A DNA stretch of 64,000 nt, taken from G963665085 sp963665085. GTDB taxonomy: Bacteria > Bacteroidota > Bacteroidia > Bacteroidales > JAAAOM01. The stretch lies in the NCBI GenBank assembly GCA_963665085.2, contig CAXXXS010000001.1, positions 682,001 to 746,000 on the forward strand. Reading direction: 5' to 3'. Shown here piece after piece: positions 1 to 10,021 of the stretch (position 1 is its first letter; every line of letters starts with the position of its first letter). The translations under genes were made by a program, and so were the position numbers. The notes beneath the pieces are model-generated. The model was not told the DNA's origin and searched no databases. It saw only the letters and a list, made by a program, of their open reading frames with translations.

Positions 1-2
1 TG

Positions 3-623
3 GAAAAAGAAATAAAAATACCTATTGAGGATGCAGTCTTTTTTCTGAGAAAATATATTCCTCCTTCAATTTCTTTATTATTAATTCCATACATAATTTA
101 TAATCACAGCATATTTTATATTGAAATAAAATCTTCTATCTATTTCTATGAACTGTATTTAGCCCTTATAGAAAAAAAGGCCATTCTCAAAGTACTATTT
201 TCTCCTCTTTTGCATTTTTTTAATTCATTTGATCATTTTGGGTTACTAATAATTTTAATGCTTCCATCTGTTATTTTTCATGAACTATTACATGCACTTA
301 CTGCAATTATCTTCTCAAAAGGGAAATTAAACACGGTAAGTTTTGGATTCGACAAAAAAACACTTTCGCCTTATACTCACTGCAAAAAACCACTATATGT
401 ATGGCAATATAAGATTGTTTTAATTCTACCTGGAATTATATTAGGAATTCTGCCCGGATTATTAAGTATTTTTATTTCATCTCCGGATTTATTGTTATTT
501 GGAATTATTTTCTCAATAGGTGCTTTAGGAGATTTCCTAGTTTATTCCATCTTAAATAAATTCGATACTAAAACAAAAATAAAAGACCATCCTAATACCT
601 TGGGATTTTTTATCGTTGAATAA
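3..623 (+). CDS. DUF3267-type putative zincin membrane peptidase (5' partial)
   Basis: The frame is open from the first bases of the window to the TAA at 621-623, so the gene begins outside the window; the TTG at 210 is only an internal codon. About 206 residues are visible. They are very hydrophobic, with several membrane segments, and carry the zinc-binding signature HELLH in the sequence VIFHELLHALTA. The residues after it (SFGFDKKTLSPYTHCKKPL) resemble the DUF3267 putative zincin family, integral membrane proteins of unknown substrate. The motif is seen directly; the family name rests on the HELLH context and the membrane layout, and peptidase activity is inferred. It converges on the TIM-barrel gene that ends at 654. 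Confidence 0.7.
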   Translation, partial: EKEIKIPIEDAVFFLRKYIPPSISLLLIPYIIYNHSIFYIEIKSSIYFYELYLALIEKKAILKVLFSPLLHFFNSFDHFGLLIILMLPSVIFHELLHALTAIIFSKGKLNTVSFGFDKKTLSPYTHCKKPLYVWQYKIVLILPGIILGILPGLLSIFISSPDLLLFGIIFSIGALGDFLVYSILNKFDTKTKIKDHPNTLGFFIVE

Positions 624-653
624 TATCTTACAGTATAATTTTTAGAAGATTAT

Positions 654-1580
654 CTAGTTAAAGTTATCAATCTCTGCATAGGCATTCATTACTGCCTTTT
701 CACCATCTTTCCCTTTACCAGATTTACCATGGGACATTCCCAAAATTCCTTCATATCCTTTTTTATAGATATGTTTTAATATATTTTTAAAATTAATCTC
801 ACCCGTTGTTGGTTCTGTTTTCCCAGGATTATCTGCTAAATGGAAATAACCTATTTCTTTCCAGGCCATATCAATATTTGCAATCAAATTTCCTCCCTGA
901 ACCTGTTGATTATAAATATCAAATAAAATCTTACACGAAGGACTTCCTACCGATTTGCATATTTCGTATGCTTGTGGTACGTCTTTCAGGAACATGCCTG
1001 GATATTCGTAAGAATTAAGTGGTTTGATAAGCATAACGAGTTTTTGAGATTCTAAAATCTCACAAGCCTGTTTTAGTGACTCAATAACATTAGCTGTTTG
1101 GTATCCAATATTCTTTTTTTGGTCTTCGAGTCCGGGAGAGACAAGTAAATATTTTGCATTAACTCTTTTAGCTACTTCAACAGATTCTTTTATTTGCATC
1201 AAGAAAGTATTACTTTCTCCACTTGCAAGCCCGGGTTCATTGTTGGTAAACTGGTTTGCATTAAAGCACCCCATTTCAAGTTTAAGGCGAGACAACTCAT
1301 TTGCTATTTTCTCCTGGGAAGCAACATCCCTGCTTTTCATATCTGGATCTTCAAAAGCCGTAAAACCAGCATCCTCAATGAATTTTAACTCCTCAATTAA
1401 ATCTTCACCTGCACTTTGTTGAAACAGTCCAAAATGTGGTGCATATTTAAGGTTAAATGCATATTGTCTTTTTAAACTACTCCCTGATTCAACAGGTGAT
1501 TTAGCAAATGCTGTAGTCCCAGCTAACACAGACGATGAACTTATTGCGAAACCTTGCCTCAGAAAATTCCTTCTTCTCAT
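654..1580 (-). CDS. Tat-exported sugar phosphate isomerase/epimerase-like TIM barrel
   Basis: A 308-residue protein starting at ATG with a twin-arginine signal (MRRRNFLRQGF, then a hydrophobic stretch ending near TTAFA), so it is probably exported folded. The body fits the xylose isomerase-like TIM barrel family (AP_endonuc_2), close to hydroxypyruvate isomerase-like proteins common in Bacteroidota and Planctomycetes. Visible conserved pieces are a KYLLVSPG strand, the KPLNSYEYPG strand, the metal-site strand KILFDIYNQQVQGG, and GYFHLADNPGKTEPTTGEINF near the end. The substrate is unknown; a keto-sugar or sugar acid is likely. It lies downstream of the giant secreted protein on the same strand with a 68 bp gap. 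Confidence 0.8.
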   Translation of the reverse strand: MRRRNFLRQGFAISSSSVLAGTTAFAKSPVESGSSLKRQYAFNLKYAPHFGLFQQSAGEDLIEELKFIEDAGFTAFEDPDMKSRDVASQEKIANELSRLKLEMGCFNANQFTNNEPGLASGESNTFLMQIKESVEVAKRVNAKYLLVSPGLEDQKKNIGYQTANVIESLKQACEILESQKLVMLIKPLNSYEYPGMFLKDVPQAYEICKSVGSPSCKILFDIYNQQVQGGNLIANIDMAWKEIGYFHLADNPGKTEPTTGEINFKNILKHIYKKGYEGILGMSHGKSGKGKDGEKAVMNAYAEIDNFN

Positions 1581-1648
1581 AACTTCTCTTATTATCTAAG
1601 ATACATTTAATTGATGTATCCCGACGCATAAAGTTCGCACCAATACAC

Positions 1649-4600
1649 CTAATAAACTATAAATTTCCCGGAATTAAATTTATCGTCTGAAATAAATTTA
1701 TAATAATACGTGCCTTGTCTGTATTTACTAATGTTTACCTCAAAAATTAATTTATTTACATTGGATGTAATTTGATGCTGTTCAATAACTGCTCCGGAAG
1801 TGTTATAAATTACTAAGTCCCCTTCTTGTACATTTCCTCCAAAAGAGAAATAAATAAAATCACTTGCCGGATTTGGATATACATTACTAATTAAATCATC
1901 ATCAAATGAGATAGAATGTATACTTGTATGAAGTGGTAAACAAATCGAATCATTTATCTCGTTTCCATCAGACTCTGATTCAATAAATACACAAACATCA
2001 TTATCCACATCTCTTGGTGTCCATAGTGTACTAAAAGAGTAATCAATAGAATCCCCTGCTTCTAAGGTGCTGGAATAATATTCAGAAACCAACTTATCGG
2101 CATCATCCTCTTTATCTACGTAATAAGATACATTAAATGCCCCTATTTCCCTATTACCAATATTTCGAATTCTTATTGTTACTGCTTCCGATCTATCCAT
2201 TACAAGATCATCCCAGGAAGTTGGTGACACAAATTTAAGCACTTCCAGATCATAAACTGATTCAATAAAAGTAATTGAGGATTCAACCGAAGCTGAACTA
2301 TAATTCTCATTACCTTCTTGTACTACCCTAAATTCAACTTTACCATAATCGTCAGGAGAAATTACATTCCCCTCGGCTGTTGCAGGTCCGGAAACTACTT
2401 CAAAAACAAGATCTAAACCTGATGATGCAGTTGCTGTAATAGCTACACCATCTAACCCGAATACTTCTGTTTCTTCCTGTTCTAATAAAATAGATTGAGT
2501 TGCTTTATCAATGGCAAAGCTCCTGGTTATTGTATCAGTAGGAAAATATCTATCATCTCCCGGATGCAATGCTGATACATAAACAGTTCCTGTACCAATT
2601 ATGCTAAGTGAACTATTACTTAATTCAACAGGTCCCTGGATAATAAATTGAACAGGTAATCCTGATGAAATCTCAGTATATAAAGGAATAACAAATGAAC
2701 CGTACGTTGTATCGCTTAGAGGCTCAAAAGTTAATGTTTGGCTTGCTTTAAATATTTCAAATGTCCTTACTATGCTTTCAGCTGGATTATAAAAACCATT
2801 TCCGCTCTGTGATGCCTGTACAGATATTGTTCCTGCTCCAGTAATCGTTAACTCACCATCCTTAACTTGGGCTGAACCACTTAGAACAGTATAACTAACA
2901 GGCAATCCGGATGTTGACGTAGCAGAAAGCGTAATTGGTTCATCTGAATAAACCTGATCCGCTATTTCATCAAATTGAAGAGATTGATCTGCTTTGTTTA
3001 TAGTAAAGATACGTGAGACAGTATCTGCTTCAGCGTAGGTACTATTACCATCTTGATGGGCAACTATTTTTGCTTCCCCTACCCCGTTTATTTGTACAGT
3101 TGATGTATTCAATATTGTTAATGGCCCATATAATACTTGAAAAGTAATATCTAATCCAGAAGTACTTGTTGCATTTAATTCGAAATTTTCGTCTCCATAT
3201 GTCTTATCCAAAATTTCGTCGAACGTTATTTCCTGTGTTAATTTTGATACTGTAAATGTTTGACTTACATCTGGCGCAGGCTCATAATCATCATTTCCAT
3301 CTTGTGATGCTACGACTTCGATTTCGCCTGCCCCTAAAATATATAAAGAGTCATTACTAATTGTAGCCAGACCGCTTACTATCTCGAAACTTACGGGCAA
3401 TCCAGATGTTGCAGTTGCTTCCAAAACAACAAATTCATCCTGTAAAGTTTTATCTGGAATTTCAGTAAAAGAGATTGTTTGTTCCCCTTTTTGATTTACA
3501 CTCAACAGAAATGTTTTTGATGCCGTATCTTCACCATCATTGGCTGTGATTGTAAATCTCTTTTGCCCAACAGCTCCGGCAGGAATAGTTATATAAACAG
3601 TTCCATATCGATCATTTATACTAACAGTCGCAAATGACACTGTTGTAGGGGAAAGGCTATAGGTAGTACAGGCTAAATCACATTCATCCGATGGAACAGG
3701 ATCCTTTGTTACCGTAACTTCGCTGTATTGTGCTACTTCATTTCCAATAAGTATTACATCTCCACTTGTGGTAAAAGTTGGGGCATCATTCACTGCTGTA
3801 ACAGTTACATTAAATGAATTTGATACCGACTCTCCGTTTGAATTACACGTAACACTTATAGTAGGTTTATATCCGTATGCCCCTGAAGTTGTATTTCTAT
3901 CCTCAAGGAATGTTAAGACTAATTTATCTTCACTGTTTATATTTGCGTTAACTACATTCTCATTAGAAATCCATAGACTGAAATCCATCTCTTCATTTGT
4001 ATTATCTACATCATCAAATACATTATGTAAGTCGTAAACAATACTACTTGCATCCTCGAGGACAGTCAAATTATTTATTTGGCTAATAATAACCGGAGGA
4101 TCATCTACAGGGTTAATTGTATAATGAAGAACAATTGTATCGCGCAGCTGCTCCGGTGTATCATCAACAATGTAGAACTCAAAATATCGCTCCCCAAAAT
4201 AATTCTCAGGGACACTTGCCTGAATAAGGTAATTTGTATTTGTAAAAGTAAATGTGGTATCGCCTGTTGGTATTTCAAGGATCAAATCATCTCCATCCAA
4301 TTCTTCTATATAAACAGAAGGATCCAGATAAAAAGAACTGATAACCTCATCCTCATCGCTTGGAGTAATGTGAATTGTATCAACTGTAAAATAAGGATAA
4401 TCATCTACATTATTTACTATAATATTAATTGTATCTCTTGTCACCTCATTTCCTGATGGATCATTATCATTAATGTTAAGATAGATCTTTTCTGAGCCAA
4501 ACCAATTTGTGTCCGGTGTGAATAAGAATAATGTATCTTCATTAATATATGAGCTAATATTTGTAGGATATGGAGTTCCAATTGAATAAGTTAACTCTGA

Positions 4601-7600
4601 AACAAGGGACTCTGAATCTTTAGCATAGTTAGAAAGTATAATAGCTGTAGTATCAGAACCTTCATTTCTTGTAATCTGAGTAAAATTTTCAAAATATGGA
4701 GGATCATTTACCGGTTCAATAATAAATCTTGCAATTGCAATATTTCCATTGGCGGTACCATCATTTGCCCTGTAAGTAAATGAGTCCAGAACAGTTTCCG
4801 AACCATCGTGAATATATGTGAACGAACCATCTTCCGTATCAAGGGTTAATACACCATGTTTAACATTTTTAACAATCGAACCAACTTCCAGGACATCTTC
4901 ATCAACATCAATATCATTTGTTAGGACATTCCCTGTTATTGTCCCTCCTTCAGTCAGATTATACACATCATCAACACTTTCTGGAATATCATTAACAGCA
5001 TCCACTGTTATTGAAATTGTTGCCTGATTAGATACTAAGCCTTCATTATCTTCAATGGTGTAATATATATCTGCTGGACCATTGTAATTTTCAATTGGAG
5101 TATAGATTAACTTCCCTGCTACATCAATACTATAGGTGCCTATTTCCACAATTTCTAGCGGATTGCCAGTTACTCCTTTATTGGAGGCATCATTTGGATC
5201 AATTAATACTATTGTACTTGCATCAACTGTACCATCTACATCAGTATCATTAATACTTATGTTGGTTAACTGCAATTGAGTATCTTCATCAATGCTTCCA
5301 CCATTATCATCAACAGCAACCGGAGCATCATTTACCGGGGTCATTGTAAATATAACATCATCACTATCTTTTCCCCCGTCAGTATCTTCTGCTTCAAATG
5401 TTATTGTCTCGCTGCCATTCCAATTTGCCGGGGCTGTAATTGTTGCAACCCGGCTAGCCGACACACTAACTGTTAAGGCTGTATTTCCACTATAACTCCA
5501 TGTTATTTCTGAGTCTAAATCCTCTACATCTTCAACAAACAAGTCTAAATTGATAGTAGTAAAAGTGCCATCCTCTAATTTCGTTTGGTTTGGGATATTA
5601 CTTACTGCAGGAACATCATTTACAGATGTCATTTCAAATATTGCAGCATCACTATCTGTTGCTCCGTCGGTATCTTCTGCTTCAAATATTATTGTCTCAC
5701 TGCCATTCCAGTTAGCAGGAGCTGTAATAGTTGCAATACGGCTGCTTGATATACTTACTATTAAATCTATATTGCCACTATAACTCCAGGTTATTTCTGA
5801 ATCTAAATCCTCTATATCTGACACATAATTATCCAAATTAATGGTAGTAAAAGTGCCATCTTCCAATTTTGTTTGGTTAGGGATATCACCTACTACTGGC
5901 GCATCATTTACTGCTGTGACTTTAAATGTTGCCCCATCGCTATCGGTAGCATTATCTGTGTCCTTTGCTTCAAAAATTATTGTTTCACTACCACTCCAAT
6001 TTGCCGGGGCTGTAATTGTGGCAATTCTGTTTACTATACTTACAGTTAAATATGTATTGTCACTATAAGACCAACTTATATCTGAATCAAGATCCTCAAC
6101 ATCTTCTACATAATTATCCAGATTGATAGTAGCAAAAGCTCCATCTTCTAGGATCGTTTGGTTCGGAATATTATCTACAACCGGAGCATCATTTACTGAA
6201 GTAACTGTAAATATAGCAGCATCACTATCTGTTCCTCCATCAAGATCTTCTGCTGTAAAAGTTATAGTTTCAGTTCCATTCCAATCTGCCGGGGCCGTTA
6301 TTGTTGCAACTCTACTAACAATACTCACTGTTAAATATGTATTGCCACTGTAAGTCCAGTCTATATCAGAATCGGCATCCTCCAGATCTTCCACATAATT
6401 ATCAAGATTAATAGTAGTGAAGGTTCCATCTTCCAGGATTGTTTGATTCGGAATATTACCTACAACCGGAGCATCATTTACTGAATTGACGGTAAATATT
6501 GCTGCATCACTACCCGTTGCTCCTTCTGTATCCTGTGCAGTAAAAGTAATGGTTTCACTCCCATTCCAATCTGCTGGCACAATTACTGAAGCAACCCTGT
6601 TTAAAAGATTAACTGTTAATTCTGTATTCCCGCTATAACTCCAGGTAATCTCTGAATCCAAATCTTCAACATCTGAAACATATCCATCCAGATTAATTGC
6701 TGAAAAAGTACTATTCTCTTCAATATTTTGATTTGGAATATCACCTACAACTGGGGCATCATTTACTGAATTGACCGTAAATAAAGCTGCATCACTATCC
6801 GTTGCTCCGTCTGTATCCTCTGCGGTAAAAGTAATTGTTTCGCTTCCAAACCAATTTGCTGGTGCTGTGATTGTAGCTATCCGTCCCGATGAGATATTTA
6901 CACTTAACGATGATGCCCCACTATAACTCCAGTGAATATCTGAATCTGAATCCTCTTCATCTGACACATAATTATCCAGATTTATTGTAGCAAAGGTAGC
7001 ATCTTCGAAAATTGTTTGTCCCGGAATATCACCAACGATCGGTAAATCATTGACAGGGGTAATCACTATACTTACTGTTGCAACACTGCCATCGGTACCA
7101 TCGTCTGGCCTGTATGTGAACTGGTCGGTTGTTGAAGAACCACCATCGTGGGTATAAACAAAACTACCATTACTATTCAAAGTTAAACTACCATGACTTA
7201 CAGTACTTACTAATTCTGCAGTTAAAGCATCTCCCTCATCATCTGTATCATTTGACAATACTCCTGGAGAACTTATATTTAATGTACCTCCCTCAGAAAC
7301 TCCACTATAACTGTCTGCTACTCCTACCGGGGCATTATTTGCTTCAACATTAAATACAACATAAATACTATCTGACCTTTTAATATAATTACCATTCCCG
7401 TCATCTGTTATCTTAAAAAGTATACTGTCTTTGCCAGCCCAACTAGCAGAAGGACTCACAGAAGCTATACCCCCACTAATTGTAACAGAGACATGGGGAT
7501 CTGCTGAATAAGTATATTCCCAATCTGTTAAGGTTGAAGATGCTTGATCTGAATCGGTAGTATAATTTCTTAGATCCAGATTTGTGAAATTTTGTCCTTC

Positions 7601-8386
7601 GGTAGTTGTTTGTTCAGGTATAGTTGAGATTACTGGTGCAGAATTAAGAGCCATAAGTGCCTCAAACCATTTTCCGGCAATCTTTCCATATCCACTTTCA
7701 TAAGGATGCCACTGATCACGCATTTCAGTATAATAATTTATACCGGCACCGCTCTCTATATCTACCATTATAATTTTTGAATCTCCAAGACTATTTACAT
7801 AATTTGTAACATTAGTATTATGAATTGTTGTCGTAGAAGAACTATTATTCAGCTGATTAATAATTTTTGCAACCAGAATAACTGCATTGGGTAAATATGA
7901 TCGTATTGTTGTCAATAAAGTCTCAACATCAGCAGAACTTTCTACTACACCATTTGTCCCTATATGCAACAAAATTATATCAGCTGGGTAATCTGTTAAA
8001 TATGGGCTATCGCTGTTAGATGTATTTTCATATTGAGATTGTACACCATTCCAACCTGTATTGATTAAAGTAATCATCTGGGCAGTAGTAATACCTGGGA
8101 AACCAGCAACATCACAATACTCTAAATTCCCAATAGAATCAATACCTGCACTTCTATTCCCAACAAAATCAAAATCAATACCCTCTCCTTTTAGAAGTCT
8201 ATATAATGTATTTCGATAAGCTACTCTATCAGTTGTGCCACGAGTATCTCCAACATATTGATCATATGTGATTGAATTTCCCAAAGGCATTATCTTTACC
8301 TGGGCCTTTAAATCCGGCATAGAAAAAAATAAGGCAAACAGTGCAAAGTTTATAAGTATAAATATTTTGTTACTAGTTGCTTTCAT
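1649..8386 (-). CDS. giant secreted SGNH hydrolase with cadherin/Ig-like repeats and T9SS sorting domain
   Basis: A 2245-residue protein with a signal peptide (about 1-28). Residues about 30-247 form an SGNH/GDSL esterase domain: block I is GNSITYD with the nucleophile Ser, block III is HIGTNG, and block V is DQWHP with the Asp and His. Two cadherin/VCBS-like domains follow, then six tandem domains of about 95 residues (about 448-1022) with repeating NIPNQT, LEDGTFTTINLDNY, ITWSYSG and TAPANWNGSETI blocks. More Ig/cadherin-like domains come next, then five Ig-like domains of about 81 residues (about 1635-2040; TATSGLPV/TSTSGLPV blocks), a CARDB-like domain, and a C-terminal type IX secretion sorting domain (VYPNPASDFIYF). 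It is probably a cell-surface or released carbohydrate esterase; the substrate is not evident. The start is supported by a promoter 23 bp upstream. Confidence 0.85.
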   Translation of the reverse strand: MKATSNKIFILINFALFALFFSMPDLKAQVKIMPLGNSITYDQYVGDTRGTTDRVAYRNTLYRLLKGEGIDFDFVGNRSAGIDSIGNLEYCDVAGFPGITTAQMITLINTGWNGVQSQYENTSNSDSPYLTDYPADIILLHIGTNGVVESSADVETLLTTIRSYLPNAVILVAKIINQLNNSSSTTTIHNTNVTNYVNSLGDSKIIMVDIESGAGINYYTEMRDQWHPYESGYGKIAGKWFEALMALNSAPVISTIPEQTTTEGQNFTNLDLRNYTTDSDQASSTLTDWEYTYSADPHVSVTISGGIASVSPSASWAGKDSILFKITDDGNGNYIKRSDSIYVVFNVEANNAPVGVADSYSGVSEGGTLNISSPGVLSNDTDDEGDALTAELVSTVSHGSLTLNSNGSFVYTHDGGSSTTDQFTYRPDDGTDGSVATVSIVITPVNDLPIVGDIPGQTIFEDATFATINLDNYVSDEEDSDSDIHWSYSGASSLSVNISSGRIATITAPANWFGSETITFTAEDTDGATDSDAALFTVNSVNDAPVVGDIPNQNIEENSTFSAINLDGYVSDVEDLDSEITWSYSGNTELTVNLLNRVASVIVPADWNGSETITFTAQDTEGATGSDAAIFTVNSVNDAPVVGNIPNQTILEDGTFTTINLDNYVEDLEDADSDIDWTYSGNTYLTVSIVSRVATITAPADWNGTETITFTAEDLDGGTDSDAAIFTVTSVNDAPVVDNIPNQTILEDGAFATINLDNYVEDVEDLDSDISWSYSDNTYLTVSIVNRIATITAPANWSGSETIIFEAKDTDNATDSDGATFKVTAVNDAPVVGDIPNQTKLEDGTFTTINLDNYVSDIEDLDSEITWSYSGNIDLIVSISSSRIATITAPANWNGSETIIFEAEDTDGATDSDAAIFEMTSVNDVPAVSNIPNQTKLEDGTFTTINLDLFVEDVEDLDSEITWSYSGNTALTVSVSASRVATITAPANWNGSETITFEAEDTDGGKDSDDVIFTMTPVNDAPVAVDDNGGSIDEDTQLQLTNISINDTDVDGTVDASTIVLIDPNDASNKGVTGNPLEIVEIGTYSIDVAGKLIYTPIENYNGPADIYYTIEDNEGLVSNQATISITVDAVNDIPESVDDVYNLTEGGTITGNVLTNDIDVDEDVLEVGSIVKNVKHGVLTLDTEDGSFTYIHDGSETVLDSFTYRANDGTANGNIAIARFIIEPVNDPPYFENFTQITRNEGSDTTAIILSNYAKDSESLVSELTYSIGTPYPTNISSYINEDTLFLFTPDTNWFGSEKIYLNINDNDPSGNEVTRDTINIIVNNVDDYPYFTVDTIHITPSDEDEVISSFYLDPSVYIEELDGDDLILEIPTGDTTFTFTNTNYLIQASVPENYFGERYFEFYIVDDTPEQLRDTIVLHYTINPVDDPPVIISQINNLTVLEDASSIVYDLHNVFDDVDNTNEEMDFSLWISNENVVNANINSEDKLVLTFLEDRNTTSGAYGYKPTISVTCNSNGESVSNSFNVTVTAVNDAPTFTTSGDVILIGNEVAQYSEVTVTKDPVPSDECDLACTTYSLSPTTVSFATVSINDRYGTVYITIPAGAVGQKRFTITANDGEDTASKTFLLSVNQKGEQTISFTEIPDKTLQDEFVVLEATATSGLPVSFEIVSGLATISNDSLYILGAGEIEVVASQDGNDDYEPAPDVSQTFTVSKLTQEITFDEILDKTYGDENFELNATSTSGLDITFQVLYGPLTILNTSTVQINGVGEAKIVAHQDGNSTYAEADTVSRIFTINKADQSLQFDEIADQVYSDEPITLSATSTSGLPVSYTVLSGSAQVKDGELTITGAGTISVQASQSGNGFYNPAESIVRTFEIFKASQTLTFEPLSDTTYGSFVIPLYTEISSGLPVQFIIQGPVELSNSSLSIIGTGTVYVSALHPGDDRYFPTDTITRSFAIDKATQSILLEQEETEVFGLDGVAITATASSGLDLVFEVVSGPATAEGNVISPDDYGKVEFRVVQEGNENYSSASVESSITFIESVYDLEVLKFVSPTSWDDLVMDRSEAVTIRIRNIGNREIGAFNVSYYVDKEDDADKLVSEYYSSTLEAGDSIDYSFSTLWTPRDVDNDVCVFIESESDGNEINDSICLPLHTSIHSISFDDDLISNVYPNPASDFIYFSFGGNVQEGDLVIYNTSGAVIEQHQITSNVNKLIFEVNISKYRQGTYYYKFISDDKFNSGKFIVY
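5320..7045 (-). repeat. six tandem ~287 bp coding repeats inside the giant SGNH protein
   Basis: Six consecutive units of about 287 bp encode near-identical cadherin-like domains. On the plus strand each unit contains the complement of NDAPVV, a TCCA-rich LEDGTF segment, and the complement of TAPANW/TAPADW. The nucleotide similarity is high enough that unequal recombination could change the copy number. Confidence 0.8.
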
Positions 8387-8408
8387 GACGTTAAAATAGT
8401 ATGAAACG

Positions 8409-8416
8409 CAAAAGTA
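8409..8416 (-). promoter_or_regulatory. candidate Bacteroidota -7 promoter element
   Basis: On the minus strand this reads TACTTTTG, an exact match to the TAnnTTTG consensus of the Bacteroidota housekeeping sigma factor. It lies 22 bp before the ATG of the giant SGNH gene. A weak TTTA sits about 17 bp further upstream. The match to the consensus is seen; activity is inferred. Confidence 0.5.
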
Positions 8417-8497
8417 AGTATTCTCCTTTACACTAAATAGTAATGTTCCATTAAATACAATAAATATTTGATTAATAAAGAAAAAAGATGACTAAGC

Positions 8498-8914
8498 TTA
8501 TTCGTCGTCTTCAGGCTCTCCTTCTTTAGGAATGTATTCAAAATCAATGCTAACTGCCTCGGATAAATCCTCTCCGTCTTCCAGCATTTGATCATCCCAT
8601 TCATCATAATACCATTCTACATTTACAGCGTGACCTGCATCAATATAAGCTTTAAACACTTCAAGTACCTGTAGTAAATATTTTGATGTTGATGAGTTAA
8701 AATAATCCAGTTTGAAAACAAGTTTTACAGAACCAACAGAACCAATAAATGTGTCAATTTTTTTCTCAAATTCCCTCAACCATCTAATTAGTGGATCATA
8801 GAAACCCATAACATTTTCAGGTCTTGACACACCAGCAATTTCAAAATAACATTTGTCAGGATCAAAATTGATATTTGGTGTAAATTCTGTTGATTCTATT
8901 ATTAGTGATTTCAT
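8498..8914 (-). CDS. SiaC-family regulatory phosphoprotein (DUF1987)
   Basis: A 138-residue protein with the full DUF1987/SiaC pattern: N-terminal beta strands (TEFTPNINFDPDKCYFEIAGVSRPENV), YDPLIRWLREFE, and the segment LDYFNSSTSKYLLQVLEV, where the phosphorylatable Ser/Thr of the family lies. The tail is acidic (EGEPEDDE). In Pseudomonas, SiaC is phosphorylated by SiaB and dephosphorylated by SiaA, and unphosphorylated SiaC stimulates the diguanylate cyclase SiaD. Here only the SiaB partner is adjacent, 3 bp upstream, and no SiaA or SiaD homologue is in the window, so the output is unknown. It forms a two-gene operon with SiaB. Confidence 0.85.
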   Translation of the reverse strand: MKSLIIESTEFTPNINFDPDKCYFEIAGVSRPENVMGFYDPLIRWLREFEKKIDTFIGSVGSVKLVFKLDYFNSSTSKYLLQVLEVFKAYIDAGHAVNVEWYYDEWDDQMLEDGEDLSEAVSIDFEYIPKEGEPEDDE

Positions 8915-8917
8915 ATT

Positions 8918-9463
8918 CTATAAATTTTTCTTTTTTGATTCCTTTGATATTTTTATTTCTAACGAAAAATACGAAAACTCGTTGTCTATTGTCGCAAAAT
9001 CGTAATAAATTTTTTCCGGGGACATTTTGGCCATTTCAATAAATCCGAGACCTGCGCCTCCTTTATTTGAGAACTGGCCATTTGTAATTGTATCTTTATA
9101 AAGCATCCTTAATTCCTGTCTGTCAAGGTTGTTGATATTATCTATTCGGCCTTTTAACCCATCTACATCAGCATGAAGGATTGGATTACTTGCCAGTAAG
9201 AAAAAATCTGAATTTAATGTTTCAATTTTAAACTTAGGTATTAAGGCTTTATTTTCAATGATTTTATGTTCGAAAAACTCGTGATACTTATAGATATTCT
9301 CGAGTAACTCAATAGAGGCAGACAATAATTTTTTATAAACGGCAAGATCAAACTTGTAATATTTTGTCTTGCTTTTTAACTGATTCAATATCTCACTAAT
9401 CTTATCATAAGAAAGTAAACCAGTATATTCTAATATAGTTTCTCTTTCAGACACAGAAAGCAT
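8918..9463 (-). CDS. SiaB-family protein kinase (DUF6272)
   Basis: A 181-residue protein of the SiaB family, small GHKL-like kinases that phosphorylate SiaC. Visible features are the N-terminal helices (ILEYTGLLSYDKISEILNQL), the helix LSASIELLENIYKY, which corresponds to the nucleotide-binding N-box region, and the glycine-rich loop NKGGAGLGFIEMAK followed by SPEKIYYDF. The start ATG is preceded by a strong GGAGGT Shine-Dalgarno sequence 4 bp upstream, unusual in this AT-rich genome. It is followed by the SiaC gene after 3 bp. The partner relationship is established for the family and inferred here from adjacency. Confidence 0.82.
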   Translation of the reverse strand: MLSVSERETILEYTGLLSYDKISEILNQLKSKTKYYKFDLAVYKKLLSASIELLENIYKYHEFFEHKIIENKALIPKFKIETLNSDFFLLASNPILHADVDGLKGRIDNINNLDRQELRMLYKDTITNGQFSNKGGAGLGFIEMAKMSPEKIYYDFATIDNEFSYFSLEIKISKESKKKNL

Positions 9464-9552
9464 TTAAACCTCCGAATTCTATTATTTTATCTAAAATAAT
9501 AAATTTATTTCTAAAAATAATCTATAAATTATTAATAATGAAACACAATACA

Positions 9553-10020
9553 TCACAAAGAGGTATTTTTTTCATATTCATAGTCAATTAAAAGGTTGCC
9601 AGACTCTGATGCTTCAACGGCTAATCTATCACAACGTTCGTTTTCCACAACATTTGCGTGCCCCTTAACCCATACAAACCTGACATTATGTTTTCTATAT
9701 ACATTTAGAAATCTTTTCCATAAATCAGGATTCTTTTTTTTCTTGAAGCCTGTTTTCTCCCATTGAAATACCCACCCTTTTTCTACTGCATCAGACACAT
9801 ATTTTGAATCAGTATAAAGAGTTATAATGGTATCTTCTTTTTTAATCGCTTCAAGGCCAACAATTGCAGCAAGTAATTCCATGCGATTGTTAGTGGTTAA
9901 TCGGTAGCCTTCCGAAATCTCTTTTCTATGCTTCCCCGATAGCAAGACAACACCATAGCCTCCTGGCCCAGGATTACCTCTTGCTGCCCCGTCTGTATAA
10001 ATAATAATATTTACGCTCAA
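9553..10020 (-). CDS. rnhA: ribonuclease HI
   Basis: A 155-residue RNase HI that cleaves the RNA strand of RNA-DNA hybrids. The catalytic acidic residues are visible in YTDGAARGNPGPGGYG (Asp), NNRMELLAAI (Glu), LYTDSKYV (Asp) and NVVENERCDRLA (late Asp), with the WVKGHA histidine motif. The length is normal for bacterial RNase HI. The start is TTG: an in-frame TAG lies four codons upstream and no ATG is available between them. It follows the S46 peptidase gene with one base between stop and start, so translation is probably coupled. Confidence 0.93.
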   Translation of the reverse strand: MSVNIIIYTDGAARGNPGPGGYGVVLLSGKHRKEISEGYRLTTNNRMELLAAIVGLEAIKKEDTIITLYTDSKYVSDAVEKGWVFQWEKTGFKKKKNPDLWKRFLNVYRKHNVRFVWVKGHANVVENERCDRLAVEASESGNLLIDYEYEKNTSL

Positions 10021-10021
10021 A

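Noticed and set aside
4079..4456. Plus-strand frames of 60-125 codons opposite the giant SGNH gene
   Set aside because: They follow the periodic repeats of the minus-strand gene and have cysteine/isoleucine-rich nonsense composition.
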